A DNA stretch of 64,000 nt from Saccharomonospora glauca K62 (GTDB lineage Bacteria; Actinomycetota; Actinomycetes; Mycobacteriales; Pseudonocardiaceae). Position 1 is the first letter of the stretch; each line of letters begins with the position of its first letter. The notes beneath the pieces are model-generated. The model saw nothing but the letters and a program-made list of their open reading frames with translations, did no database searches and was not told the DNA's origin. The translations under genes and the position numbers were made by a program. Of the stretch, positions 29,666-38,684 are shown in pieces. The DNA lies in NCBI RefSeq assembly GCF_000243395.2, contig NZ_CM001484.1, positions 3,652,524 to 3,716,523 of the forward strand. The letters are read 5' to 3'.

Positions 29666-31270
29666 TCACCGTTTCGCGGCGACCCTTTCGGACTCGGCGT
29701 CGGACTTGCCCTCGGACCCACCCGCCGGCAGGAACTGGTCGGTGCCCTGTCCTTCCTGGCGTAGCGCCTTGTACAAGCCCCACATCACCAGCACCATCAC
29801 CACCGAGAACGGCAGCCCCATGATGATGGTGGCGTTCTGAAGCGTCCCGACCCCGCCGACGATGAGCATCGCCAAGGTCAGCACACCGATGACGGCGGAC
29901 CAGAACACCCGGACCCCCGACGTGGCCTCGGCGGTGGACGTCGACAGTTTCGACGTCAGGTTTCCCAACACCAGAGCGCCCGAGTCGGCGGAGGTGACAT
30001 AAAGCAGCAACCCGACCACCGTGGCCAGGCCCGCGCTGAACGTCACGCCCGGGTACTGCGCCAACAGCGTGTAGAAGCCCTGTTCCGGTGTGTTCGCCGC
30101 GACCTGTCCGAACTCCTCGTTCCCCTCTCGCACCAGGCGCAGCGCGCTGTTGCCGAACACCGACAGGAACGTGGCCGTGAACATGAACGGGATGATCAGC
30201 GTCGCCGCCACGAACTCCCGGATCGTGCGTCCCCGCGAGATGCGCGCGAGGAACAGGCCGACGAACGGTGCCCATGCGATCCACCAGGCCCAGAAGAACA
30301 GCGTCCAGGAGTTGAGCCACTCGGTGGGCCGGTCGTACGCGAAGGTGTTCAGCGTCATGTCGCCGAAGTTGGCGATGTAGTCGCCGATGTTGAGCACCAA
30401 CGCGTCCAGCAGGTACACTGGGTTGTCGGCGAACAGGACGAACAGCATCAACGCCGCCGCGAGGATCACGTTGAGCTGCGACAGCCGCCGGATCCCCCTG
30501 TCGACACCGGACACGGCGGACATCGTGGCCATCAGCACCGCCAGCACGATGAGCCCGATCTGCGCCGCCGTGCCCTGCGGGATGCCGAACATGAAGTTCA
30601 ACCCGAAGTTCAGCTGCACCACGCCGATACCCAACGAGGTCGCGACGCCGAACACCGTGCCCAGGGCGGCGGCGATGTCCACCGCGTGGCCGGGACGGCC
30701 GTGGATGCGCTTACCGATGATCGGGTACAGCGCCGCTCGGACGGCCAACGGCAGGCCGCGCCGGAACGCGAAGTACCCGAGCGTCATTCCCATGAGCGCA
30801 TACATGGCCCAGCCGGTGATACCGTAGTGGAACAGCGCCCACACCACGGCGTCCCGGGTGGCTTCGAGCGACTCCGGTTCCACCTGCGGGGGCTGCAGAT
30901 ACTGCGTCACCGGCTCGGAGACCGAGAAGAACATGAGGTCGATGCCGATGCCCGCGGCGAACAGCATCGCACCCCAGGTGAAGAGGTTGTAGTCCGGTTT
31001 GGACTCCACTGGCCCGAGGGTGATCTTGCCGTACTTGGACACGGCCACGATCACCACGAACACGAGTATCACCGTGGCGAGCAGGATGTAGTACCAGCCG
31101 AGTCCTTCCGAAACCCAGTTGACGAGGACACCGATGGTTTCCGCGGCGTTCTCCGGAGCGATGATCCCCCACAGGGCGATCACGAGGATGATCGACGACG
31201 CTCCGACGAACGTGACGCGATTGATCTTAGGACTGTCCTTCGCGAGCTTATGTTCGCCGCTATCGGACAC
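29666..31270 (-). CDS. betT: BCCT-family choline/glycine betaine transporter
   Basis: A 534-residue secondary transporter with about twelve hydrophobic helices. The BCCT hallmarks are present: WGAMLFAAGIGIDLMFFSVSEP in TM3-TM4, WALFHYGITGWAMYALMGM, and the substrate-box tryptophans in FFWAWWIAWAPFVGLFLARISRGRTIREF. It imports choline or betaine with Na+ or H+. The C-terminal tail is short, so strong osmosensing like BetP is not obvious. The GTG at 31270 starts 6 bp after betA, so it is part of a betBAT operon supplying glycine betaine. Confidence 0.92.
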   Translation of the reverse strand: MSDSGEHKLAKDSPKINRVTFVGASSIILVIALWGIIAPENAAETIGVLVNWVSEGLGWYYILLATVILVFVVIVAVSKYGKITLGPVESKPDYNLFTWGAMLFAAGIGIDLMFFSVSEPVTQYLQPPQVEPESLEATRDAVVWALFHYGITGWAMYALMGMTLGYFAFRRGLPLAVRAALYPIIGKRIHGRPGHAVDIAAALGTVFGVATSLGIGVVQLNFGLNFMFGIPQGTAAQIGLIVLAVLMATMSAVSGVDRGIRRLSQLNVILAAALMLFVLFADNPVYLLDALVLNIGDYIANFGDMTLNTFAYDRPTEWLNSWTLFFWAWWIAWAPFVGLFLARISRGRTIREFVAATLIIPFMFTATFLSVFGNSALRLVREGNEEFGQVAANTPEQGFYTLLAQYPGVTFSAGLATVVGLLLYVTSADSGALVLGNLTSKLSTSTAEATSGVRVFWSAVIGVLTLAMLIVGGVGTLQNATIIMGLPFSVVMVLVMWGLYKALRQEGQGTDQFLPAGGSEGKSDAESERVAAKR

Positions 31271-31276
31271 TCAAAT

Positions 31277-32941
31277 TCACCTTTCCTTGGAAGTGCGTTC
31301 ATACCGGTAGTAGGGAACGTCAGCCGGCGGCAGAGGCGTGTTGCCCAGAATGAGGTCGGATGCCTTCTCCGCGAGCATCATCACGGGCGCGTAGATGTTG
31401 CCGTTGGTGAGATACGGCATGGCCGAGGCGTCGACCACGCGCAGGTTCTCCGTGCCGTGCACACGCATGCTCTTCGGGTCGACGACGGACATCTCGTCGA
31501 TGCCCATGCGCGCCGAGCACGAGGGGTGGTAAGCGGTTTCGGCGTCGCGGGCGACCCAGTCGAGGATCTCCTCGTCGGTCTGCACCGTGGGTCCGGGCGA
31601 GATCTCGCCGCCGTTGAACTCGTCGAGCGCGGGCTGCTTCAGGATCTCGCGAGCGACGTGGATGGCCTCGACCCACTCCTTGCGGTCGTTCTCCGTGGAC
31701 AGGTAGTTGAACCGCAGCGCCGGCTTGGCCTTGGGGTCGACCGACTTGATCTTGACACTGCCCCGGACGTCCGAGTACATCGGTCCGATGTGGACTTGGT
31801 AGCCGTGCGGGACCTCGACCTGCGTGCCGTCGTAACGCACCGCGACCGGCAGGAAGTGGAACATCAGGTTCGGGTAGTCGACCACGTCGTTACCGCGCAC
31901 GAACCCACCGGCCTCGAAGTGGTTGGTCGCCGCGGGGCCGGTGCGGGTCAGCAGCCACTGCAGACCGATCTTCGGACGGTTGCGCAGCTTGAGCGCGGGG
32001 TTGAAGGTCACCGGCTGCTTGCAGGCGTGCTGCACGTAGACCTCGAGGTGGTCCTGGAGGTTCTCACCGACACCGGGCAGATCCTGCACGATCGGGATGC
32101 CGAGCGGCTGCAGGTGACGCGGGTCGCCCACGCCGGAGAGCTGGAGCAGCTGCGGCGTGTTGATCGCCCCACCGCAGAGGATGACCTCACCACCGTAGAT
32201 GTTCTCCGACTTGCGACGGCCGAATCGAGTGACCGATACGCCGATGGCCTTCTTGCCGTTGAACAGCACTTGGTTGACGTGCGTCAGGCACTGCACCGTG
32301 AGGTTGGGCCGGTGCTTGACCGGGTGCAGGTACGCCCGCGAGGCCGACCAGCGCCGACCGTTCTTGATGTTGCGGTCGAACGCCGCGAAACCTTCCTGCT
32401 GGTAACCGTTGACATCGCTGGTGAGCGGGTAACCGGCCTGCTTCGCGGCCTCCAGGAACGCGCCGAACAGCGGGTTCTTCATGGGACCGCGTTCCAGCCA
32501 CAGCGGACCGTTGTCGCCCCGCCACTGGTCACCACCGGCACGGCAGTTCTCCATGCGCTTGAAGTACGGCAGGCAGTGGGCGTAGTCCCAGGTCTCCATG
32601 CCCGGGTCGGAGGCCCAGCGCTCCAGGTCCATCGGGTTACCGCGCTGGAAGATCATGCCGTTGATGGAGCTCGACCCACCGAGCACCTTGCCACGGCCGT
32701 GGTACACCCGGCGGCCGTTCATGTACGGCTCGGGTTCGGACTCGTAGCGCCAGTCGTACAGCGGGTTGCCGATGACCATGGTCAGCGCCGCGGGCATGTG
32801 GATGAGGATGTCCCAGATCCAGTCCGAGCGACCGGCCTCCAGCACGAGAACGCTGGTGGACGGGTCCTCGCTCAGCCGATTGGCGAGCACGCATCCGGCG
32901 GACCCACCGCCCACGATGATGTAGTCGTACCTTCTTGCCAC
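31277..32941 (-). CDS. betA: Choline dehydrogenase (GMC oxidoreductase)
   Basis: A 554-residue FAD-dependent GMC oxidoreductase that oxidises choline to betaine aldehyde. The N-terminal Rossmann motif [19 protein letters not shown] is near residue 6. GMC signature 1 is at [16 protein letters not shown], signature 2 at [16 protein letters not shown], and the active-site His region at [15 protein letters not shown] 32941 is chosen because AGGAGG (plus-strand 32951-32956 region) lies 9 nt upstream; an overlapping ATG is out of frame. It lies between betB (4-nt gap) and the BCCT gene. Confidence 0.93.
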   Translation of the reverse strand: MARRYDYIIVGGGSAGCVLANRLSEDPSTSVLVLEAGRSDWIWDILIHMPAALTMVIGNPLYDWRYESEPEPYMNGRRVYHGRGKVLGGSSSINGMIFQRGNPMDLERWASDPGMETWDYAHCLPYFKRMENCRAGGDQWRGDNGPLWLERGPMKNPLFGAFLEAAKQAGYPLTSDVNGYQQEGFAAFDRNIKNGRRWSASRAYLHPVKHRPNLTVQCLTHVNQVLFNGKKAIGVSVTRFGRRKSENIYGGEVILCGGAINTPQLLQLSGVGDPRHLQPLGIPIVQDLPGVGENLQDHLEVYVQHACKQPVTFNPALKLRNRPKIGLQWLLTRTGPAATNHFEAGGFVRGNDVVDYPNLMFHFLPVAVRYDGTQVEVPHGYQVHIGPMYSDVRGSVKIKSVDPKAKPALRFNYLSTENDRKEWVEAIHVAREILKQPALDEFNGGEISPGPTVQTDEEILDWVARDAETAYHPSCSARMGIDEMSVVDPKSMRVHGTENLRVVDASAMPYLTNGNIYAPVMMLAEKASDLILGNTPLPPADVPYYRYERTSKER

Positions 32942-32945
32942 TTCT

Positions 32946-34433
32946 TCATCCCTCCTTGGGACCGCCGGAGAACCAGCGCATCGGTTTCGGGTTGATGTTG
33001 TGGTAGATGTGCTTGGCCTCGCGGTACTCGTCGAGGCCGGTCGGTCCGAGCTCGCGTCCGATGCCCGACTTGCCGAACCCGCCCCACTCGGCCTGCGGCA
33101 GGTACGGGTGGTAGTCGTTGATCCACACCGTGCCGTGACGGAGCGCGCCCGCCACCCGCTGTGCGACGGAGGCGTCGTTCGTCCACACGGCACCGGCGAG
33201 GCCGTAGTCGGTGTCGTTGGCGATGCGGATCGCCTCGGCCTCGTCGCGGAAGCGCTCCACCGTGACGACGGGCCCGAACACCTCCTCCCGCACCGCGGTC
33301 ATGTCGCGCGTGCAGTCGGCGAACACGGTGGGACGCAGGAAGAACCCGTTCGCCAGCTCCGGTTCGGACGGACGTCTGCCGCCCGCCACGAGCCGAGCAC
33401 CCTCGGCGATCGTGCGCTCGATGTAACGTTCCACCTTGGCTCGATGCTCGGCCGAAACCAACGGCCCGCACTCGGTGCCTTCGTCGAGACCGTTGCCGAG
33501 CCGGATGGCGTCGGCCCTCCGCCCCAGTTCGGCGACGAACTCGTCGTGGATCTCGTCCTGCACGATCAGCCGGGCCCCGGCGGAACACACCTGACCGGAG
33601 TGGACGAACGCGGCCGCGAGCGCGTAGTCGACGGCCGTGTCGAAGTCGGCGTCCGCGAAGACGACGTTCGGGTTCTTCCCGCCGAGTTCCAACGCGACGC
33701 GCTTCACGCCCTCGGCCGCCATCGCCATGATCTTCTTTCCGGTGGCCAGACCACCCGTGAACGAGACCAGGTCGACGGCGGGGTGCCGCACCATCGCCGC
33801 TCCCACGTTCGCCCCGTCGCCGAGTACGAGGTTGACCACGCCACGGGGCAGGCCCGCCTCCTCCAGCAGCCGGACCAACGTGATCGTGGTGAGTGGTGTC
33901 AACTCGCTGGGCTTGAGCACCATGGTGTTGCCCGCCGCGAGCGCGGGCGCGACCTTCCAGGAGATCTGCAGCAGCGGGTAGTTCCACGGCGCGATGAGCG
34001 CGCACACCCCGACGGGCTCGTAGACGATCCGGCTGACCACTCCGGGATCTCCGGTGTCGACCACCCGGCCGGCCTCGGCGTCGGCGAGGTTCGCGTAGTA
34101 ACGGAAGACGTTGGTGACGTCGTCGACGTCGATGCCTCCCTCGGCCAGCGTCTTGCCCGTGTCGATGCTCTCCTCACGCGCGATCTCCTCCCGATCGCGC
34201 TGCAGCAGATCCGCCACCCGACGCAGCAGTTCTCCGCGTTGCCGGGCGGGGGTCGCGGGCCACGGACCGTCGTCGAAGGCGCGCCGGGCCGCGGCCACGG
34301 CGGCGTCCACGTCCTCCGGACCGGCTTCGGACACGGTCGTCACGGTGCTGCCGTCGTAGGGGTTGAGCACGGCACGACCGTCGGTCGACGCCATCGCCTC
34401 GACCCAGGCTCCGTCGATGTAGAGGTCTCTCAT
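32946..34433 (-). CDS. betB: Betaine-aldehyde dehydrogenase
   Basis: A 495-residue NAD(P)-dependent aldehyde dehydrogenase that oxidises betaine aldehyde to glycine betaine. The active-site Glu motif [12 protein letters not shown] and the catalytic Cys in [12 protein letters not shown] are clear, as are the cofactor-binding [21 protein letters not shown] split motifs and FTGGLATGK. The ATG at 34433 gives [13 protein letters not shown]. It is the first gene of the operon, and its promoter region carries the large nested palindrome facing the divergent TetR regulator. Confidence 0.93.
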   Translation of the reverse strand: MRDLYIDGAWVEAMASTDGRAVLNPYDGSTVTTVSEAGPEDVDAAVAAARRAFDDGPWPATPARQRGELLRRVADLLQRDREEIAREESIDTGKTLAEGGIDVDDVTNVFRYYANLADAEAGRVVDTGDPGVVSRIVYEPVGVCALIAPWNYPLLQISWKVAPALAAGNTMVLKPSELTPLTTITLVRLLEEAGLPRGVVNLVLGDGANVGAAMVRHPAVDLVSFTGGLATGKKIMAMAAEGVKRVALELGGKNPNVVFADADFDTAVDYALAAAFVHSGQVCSAGARLIVQDEIHDEFVAELGRRADAIRLGNGLDEGTECGPLVSAEHRAKVERYIERTIAEGARLVAGGRRPSEPELANGFFLRPTVFADCTRDMTAVREEVFGPVVTVERFRDEAEAIRIANDTDYGLAGAVWTNDASVAQRVAGALRHGTVWINDYHPYLPQAEWGGFGKSGIGRELGPTGLDEYREAKHIYHNINPKPMRWFSGGPKEG

Positions 34434-34486
34434 GAGGCGGGTATCCCACTCCCTCGTATCCGCGACGTGGTGCACACCACACAATT

Positions 34487-34525
34487 TGTGTACGCTGGTA
34501 CATGTTATATGTACGTGCGTACACA
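34487..34525. promoter_or_regulatory. 39-bp nested palindrome, probable BetI-type operator
   Basis: Outer arms TGTGTACGC (34487-34495) and GCGTACACA (34517-34525) and inner arms GTACAT (34498-34503) and ATGTAC (34509-34514) are all perfect and share one centre at 34506. The site sits between betB and the divergent TetR gene. An adjoining ACACAA-T-TTGTGT repeat lies at 34479-34491. Confidence 0.75.
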
Positions 34526-34606
34526 GTGAAGGGATAGGGCCGTCACACCCCGTCCGACGTGGTGTGATGTCATTTGCCGGGATCGGCTTGGGAGGGGAGC
34601 CAGCGC

Positions 34607-35176
34607 ATGACGGCGCAGCAACCGGCGACACGCAGACGCACCCGTGGTCCGAACGACCCGGACCGTCGCAATCGCATTGCTCGTGCGGCCATCACGGTCA
34701 TCGCCCAGCGTGGCATCAACGCGCTCACCCATCGCGCCGTCGCGGCGGAGGCGGGGGTTCCCCTCGGGTCCACCACCTATCACTTCGCCACGCTCGAAGA
34801 CCTGATCGCGAGCGCCCTTGACGAAGCGGCACGACGCAACGTGGCCGCGCTTCGGGAATGGGACGCCGCACTACCCGCCGACGCGGACCTCGCCTCGGCC
34901 CTGGCGGAACTGGTGCTCGACTCCGTGACCAGGAAACGCGCCGACACGATCGCCGAGTACAACCTCTACGCGCTCGCGCTCCAGCGACCGCACCTGCGAA
35001 ACGCCGCCGTCGCCTGGGACAACGCGCTCGCCGAGTTGTTCATCGCCCGCACCGACCCGTTGACCGGGCGGATGGTGGCCACACTCACCTGCGGGCTCAT
35101 GATGCAGGCGGTACTCGGAGAGGCTCCGCCGCGGCGCGAGGACATCGAGGCGCTGTACCGGCGCGCGCTGGGCTGA
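34607..35176 (+). CDS. TetR-family regulator of the bet operon (BetI-like)
   Basis: A 189-residue TetR protein. The HTH spans about residues 20-65 (RIARAAITVIAQRGINALTH, GSTTYHFATLEDLI), and the C-terminal domain resembles the TetR_C group with YNLYALALQRPHLR. ATG 34607 has GGAGGGGAG (34591-34599) upstream. It is divergent from betB, with the nested palindrome between them, so it is probably the choline-responsive repressor of betBAT. Whether choline is its ligand is inference; overall similarity to E. coli BetI is only by position and family. Confidence 0.8.
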   Translation: MTAQQPATRRRTRGPNDPDRRNRIARAAITVIAQRGINALTHRAVAAEAGVPLGSTTYHFATLEDLIASALDEAARRNVAALREWDAALPADADLASALAELVLDSVTRKRADTIAEYNLYALALQRPHLRNAAVAWDNALAELFIARTDPLTGRMVATLTCGLMMQAVLGEAPPRREDIEALYRRALG

Positions 35177-35193
35177 ACACGGCCGGAGCGCCG

Positions 35194-35279
35194 CCGCGCG
35201 GACACGCGTACGTGAACTGCGAACACGCGTGCGCAGGCTGCGGACACGCGTGCACAGCCTGCGGACACGCGGGTCAGGA
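35194..35279. repeat. 21-bp repeat array 2 (one orientation)
   Basis: Copies of CTGCGGACA occur at 35238 and 35259, with variant CTGCGAACA at 35217 and degenerate GCGCGGACA at 35196. All are exactly 21 bp apart. The array fills the gap between two convergent genes, and its last unit overlaps the stop codon of the hydrolase (35274-35276). No forward-oriented copies were found here. Confidence 0.85.
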
Positions 35280-36659
35280 CAGGGAGCAGGTCGTCACCAG
35301 TTCCTGCGGGGTGGCATCGGTCGGGCGGGGGATCGTGGCGGACTCCGGCAGCGGTGCGCCCTCGGCCAGGTAAGCCTCCAGGGCCTCGAAGGCCGTACGG
35401 TGGCAGGGAGTCAGTCCCCGCAGCTCGTCGGGGTACTGGTCGACGAACGAGTCGGTGTGCGTGCCGTCCTCGACGCGGTAGTAGCGGTGCAGGTGCCCGC
35501 GTCCCTGCTCGCGCACCATCTCGGCGTAGACGTCGGAGTCCTTCCCGATCGGCAGCAGGACGTCGAGCGTGCCGTGCAACGTCAGCAGCGGCTTGCCGAT
35601 CTTCCCCGTCAGCCCGATGCGCTCGACGGCCCTGTGCACGGACCTCGGCCGCTGCCGGTAGTCGTAGTCGGCGTCGCAACGCGGCGTGCCCGGCGAGCAG
35701 AACGGGATTCCGGCCGAAAGCTCGCCGTCGAACTCCGGGTCCAACTCCTCGCGGTAGATCCGCTGGGTCAGGTCCCAGTAGATCTCGTAGTGGGACTGCC
35801 ACAAAAACTCCGAGCCCGCGACGAACCCGGCGGCCACCATCTCGGCGTGCGCCGCGTCGGCGTCGTCACCACCGGCGGCGTAGCGTGGGTAGGCCGACAA
35901 CGCCTTGGGCAGGTACTCGATCAGATTCGGCCCCTTCTCCGACCACAGTGCACCTTCCCAATCCACGCCGCCGTCGTAGAGCTCGGGGTGGTTCTCCAAC
36001 TGCCAACGCACCAGGTAACCGCCGTTGGACAGTCCCGTCGCGATGGTCGTGGTCGGGCGCTTGCCGTAGTGCAGCGTGACCGTGACCTTCGCGGCACGGG
36101 CGAGCTGGGTCATCCGACGGTTCCACTCGGCGATCGCGTCGCCCGGACGCCTGCCGTCGGTGTAGAACTCCGATCCGGTGTTGCCCTTGTCCGTGGCGGC
36201 GAACGCGTATCCCTTCGACAGCACCCAGTCGGAGATGGCGCGGTCGTTGGCGTACTGCTCCCGGTTCCCCGGCGATCCCGACACCACCAGCCCACCGTTC
36301 CAGTGCTCCGGAAGGCGGATCACAAACTGCGAGTCGTGGTTCCAGCCGTGGTTGGTGTTGGTGGTGGAGTCGTCGGGGAAGTAGCCGTCGATCTGCACGC
36401 CCGGCACCGGGTCGGGAACCGGGAGCGACTCCTGGGTCAGTCCCGCCCAGTCGGCCGGATCGGTGTGTCCCGTACGCGTGGTCCCCGTGGTGGTGAGGTC
36501 GGCCAGACACGCCACCTCCTGGTACTGCGCCCCCGGTACCGGAAGGGGTCGCTCGGTGCACGTGTCCGGAAAGGGTTTCGCCGTCGCCACCGTCCCCGCC
36601 ATGCCCGGCATCGCGACGAACAACGTCGCCAACACCGCCGCGACCTTGCGCCCGCGCAT
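35274..36659 (-). CDS. Secreted alpha/beta hydrolase (tannase/feruloyl esterase-like)
   Basis: A 461-residue exported protein. An N-terminal signal (RKVAAVLATLFVAMPGMAG) ends near residue 27. A nucleophile elbow GLSNGG lies near residue 210, and late Asp (LHGTLDVLLP) and His (EDGTHTDSF) fit a Ser-Asp-His triad. Several cysteines suggest disulfides. The fold looks like tannase/feruloyl esterase or 3-hydroxybutyrate-oligomer hydrolases; the substrate is not identifiable by eye. The gene is divergent from a PHB depolymerase-like esterase, which makes a role in ester or polyester breakdown plausible. Confidence 0.7.
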   Translation of the reverse strand: MRGRKVAAVLATLFVAMPGMAGTVATAKPFPDTCTERPLPVPGAQYQEVACLADLTTTGTTRTGHTDPADWAGLTQESLPVPDPVPGVQIDGYFPDDSTTNTNHGWNHDSQFVIRLPEHWNGGLVVSGSPGNREQYANDRAISDWVLSKGYAFAATDKGNTGSEFYTDGRRPGDAIAEWNRRMTQLARAAKVTVTLHYGKRPTTTIATGLSNGGYLVRWQLENHPELYDGGVDWEGALWSEKGPNLIEYLPKALSAYPRYAAGGDDADAAHAEMVAAGFVAGSEFLWQSHYEIYWDLTQRIYREELDPEFDGELSAGIPFCSPGTPRCDADYDYRQRPRSVHRAVERIGLTGKIGKPLLTLHGTLDVLLPIGKDSDVYAEMVREQGRGHLHRYYRVEDGTHTDSFVDQYPDELRGLTPCHRTAFEALEAYLAEGAPLPESATIPRPTDATPQELVTTCSLS

Positions 36660-36836
36660 CTTCCGAAACCTCCGACTCCGGTATCCGGTCCCTCGTCACC
36701 GTAGGGGCAGGGATCGCCTTGCGGGATGTGGGAACGCCCCACAGTCGGGCGACGCAATGTGGCCGCCGCCGACATGGCAAGAGATCACCACCCCCTCCTA
36801 CCGTGGCTTGGATCACGACGACGTGAGGAGGGACTC

Positions 36837-37856
36837 GTGAGCACTTACGTCCACATGCGACAGCGTTTTCTCCCGCTCCTTCTGGCCCCCTTGCTGGCCT
36901 TCCTGCTGGCCGTCGCGTTTCCGACCTCTCCCATGTCCGCCCGAGCGATGCCGAGCGATCCGAAAGCACTCGCGGGCTCCATCACGGAGGTTCCCGACTT
37001 CGGAAACAACCCCGGAAACCTGCGCATGTTGCAGTACGTGCCCGAGGATCTTCCCGAAGGCAGGCCGGTGGTGGTCGCCCTGCACGGCTGCACACAGAAC
37101 GGCACCGACTACGGCCTGGCCTCCGGCTGGGTCGAACTGGCCGAGCGCTGGAAGTTCAGCGTCGTCCTTCCCGAGCAACGCGCGGTGAACAACCTCAGCA
37201 ACTGCTTCCAGTGGTTCGCCTCGGGCGACACCACGCGAGGCCGGGGAGAAGTGGCGTCGATACTCGGCATGGTCGACCACGCGCTGGCCGCCACCGGAGG
37301 TGATGCCTCCCGCGTGTACGTGACCGGTCTGTCGGCGGGCGGAGGCATGACATCGGCCCTGCTCGCGACCTATCCCGAACGTTTCGCCGGCGGCGCCGTG
37401 ATCGCCGGGCTTCCCTACCGCTGCGCCTCGGCGCTGTACGAGTCCTACACCTGCATGTACCTGGGCAAGAACCTCAGCCCCTCGGCGTGGGGCGATCTCG
37501 TACGCGCGGCGAGTTCGCACGAAGGTCCCTGGCCGACGGTGAGCATCTGGCACGGGGACGCCGACCGCACGGTGGTCGTCGCCAACCAGCGCGAACTCGT
37601 GGAACAGTGGACCGACGTCCACGGCACCGACGCCGTCGCCGATCGTGAGGACACCGTGGGCGGCTACCCGCGCGCGGTGTACGAGGACGGCGCCGGGCGA
37701 GCCGTGGTCGAGTCCGTGACGATCACGGGGATGGGGCACGGACAGCCCGTCGACCCCGGCACCGGCGAGGGACAGTGCGGGCGAGCGGGCGCCTACCTGC
37801 TCGACGTGAACGTCTGCGCGGCCTACCACCTGGGACAGACGTGGGGTCTATCGTGA
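36837..37856 (+). CDS. Secreted PHB depolymerase-family esterase
   Basis: A 339-residue esterase of the LpqC/poly-3-hydroxybutyrate depolymerase family. A signal peptide (FLPLLLAPLLAFLLAVAFP) ends near residue 37. The oxyanion segment VVALHGCTQNG, the nucleophile GLSAGGG (Ser166), Asp in WHGDADRTV and late His in GMGHGQPVDP form the triad. GTG 36837 is preceded by GAGGAGGG. This family includes PHB depolymerases and feruloyl/acetylxylan esterases, so the substrate is open. The stop abuts the stop of the convergent downstream gene with no spacer. Confidence 0.85.
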   Translation: MSTYVHMRQRFLPLLLAPLLAFLLAVAFPTSPMSARAMPSDPKALAGSITEVPDFGNNPGNLRMLQYVPEDLPEGRPVVVALHGCTQNGTDYGLASGWVELAERWKFSVVLPEQRAVNNLSNCFQWFASGDTTRGRGEVASILGMVDHALAATGGDASRVYVTGLSAGGGMTSALLATYPERFAGGAVIAGLPYRCASALYESYTCMYLGKNLSPSAWGDLVRAASSHEGPWPTVSIWHGDADRTVVVANQRELVEQWTDVHGTDAVADREDTVGGYPRAVYEDGAGRAVVESVTITGMGHGQPVDPGTGEGQCGRAGAYLLDVNVCAAYHLGQTWGLS

Positions 37857-38669
37857 TTAGTGCTCCGCTCCGTCCGGCGCGGTGATCACCACGTCCACGG
37901 CCACCGGAAGATGGTCGGAGGCGTCCGTGTCGATCACCCGCGCCGAGCGAGCACACACCCCGTCTCTCGCGAAGACGTAGTCGATGCGGGCGCGCGGGGC
38001 CACGGAGTCGTAGGTGAAGCCGTCGCCGTCTCCCGCCTTCGGCCACGTGTCGTGCAGCTTCGGGGAAAGTCGCTGGATCTCCGGGGCCTCCGGGATGGCG
38101 TTCAGATCGCCCACGAGCACGATCGGCCGGTCGGCGGCGGCGATGACCTCGTTGACGGTCTCGACCTGCGCCCACCGCTCCGCCGGCGAGTCGTGTTGCA
38201 GGTGCGTGGAGTAGAAGCGCAGTGGTACTCCACGCACCCGCACGACGGCCTCCAACAGGCCGCGTGGTTCCCCGCCCTCGGGCCTCGGCAGGGCGATGTT
38301 GCGGCTGGCCGCGATGGGAAAGCGCGACAGGATCGCCGTGCCGTACCGCCGTCGCGGCATCTTCTCATGGGGCGGGGCCTCGTCGAGGTTCGCGCCGAAG
38401 GCCACCCGCATGGCGAGCCGATCGGCCAGCCACCGCGCCTGGTCGACGAACTCGCTGCGTTCACCCCAGCACCGATCCACCTCCTGCAGTCCCACGACGT
38501 CGAACGCGGTGTCGGCGATGACGGCGGCGACGTGATCCAGGTGGAGCCGATCGTCCGGCCCGGCACCGTGGTGGATGTTGAACGTCCCCACGGTGACGCG
38601 GGAACCCTCCGAGGTTTCGCGGTCCTCCCTCGGCTCCGCTCGCCGAAGGTCACGGGACGCCGACCACAC
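37857..38669 (-). CDS. Endonuclease/exonuclease/phosphatase (EEP) family hydrolase
   Basis: A 270-residue DNase I-like fold enzyme. Motifs in order are TFNIHHGAG, GLQEVDRCW (catalytic Glu), STHLQHDS, LVGDLNAIP and the C-terminal SDHLPVAVDV with the catalytic Asp-His. Substrates could be phospholipids, nucleotides or DNA. There is no signal peptide, so it is cytosolic. The first 22 residues are weakly conserved, and the true start may be an internal GTG/ATG just before VTVGTFN. Its stop is directly adjacent to that of the PHB-family esterase. Confidence 0.85.
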   Translation of the reverse strand: MWSASRDLRRAEPREDRETSEGSRVTVGTFNIHHGAGPDDRLHLDHVAAVIADTAFDVVGLQEVDRCWGERSEFVDQARWLADRLAMRVAFGANLDEAPPHEKMPRRRYGTAILSRFPIAASRNIALPRPEGGEPRGLLEAVVRVRGVPLRFYSTHLQHDSPAERWAQVETVNEVIAAADRPIVLVGDLNAIPEAPEIQRLSPKLHDTWPKAGDGDGFTYDSVAPRARIDYVFARDGVCARSARVIDTDASDHLPVAVDVVITAPDGAEH

Positions 38670-38684
38670 GGTGGCCTCCGGAGT

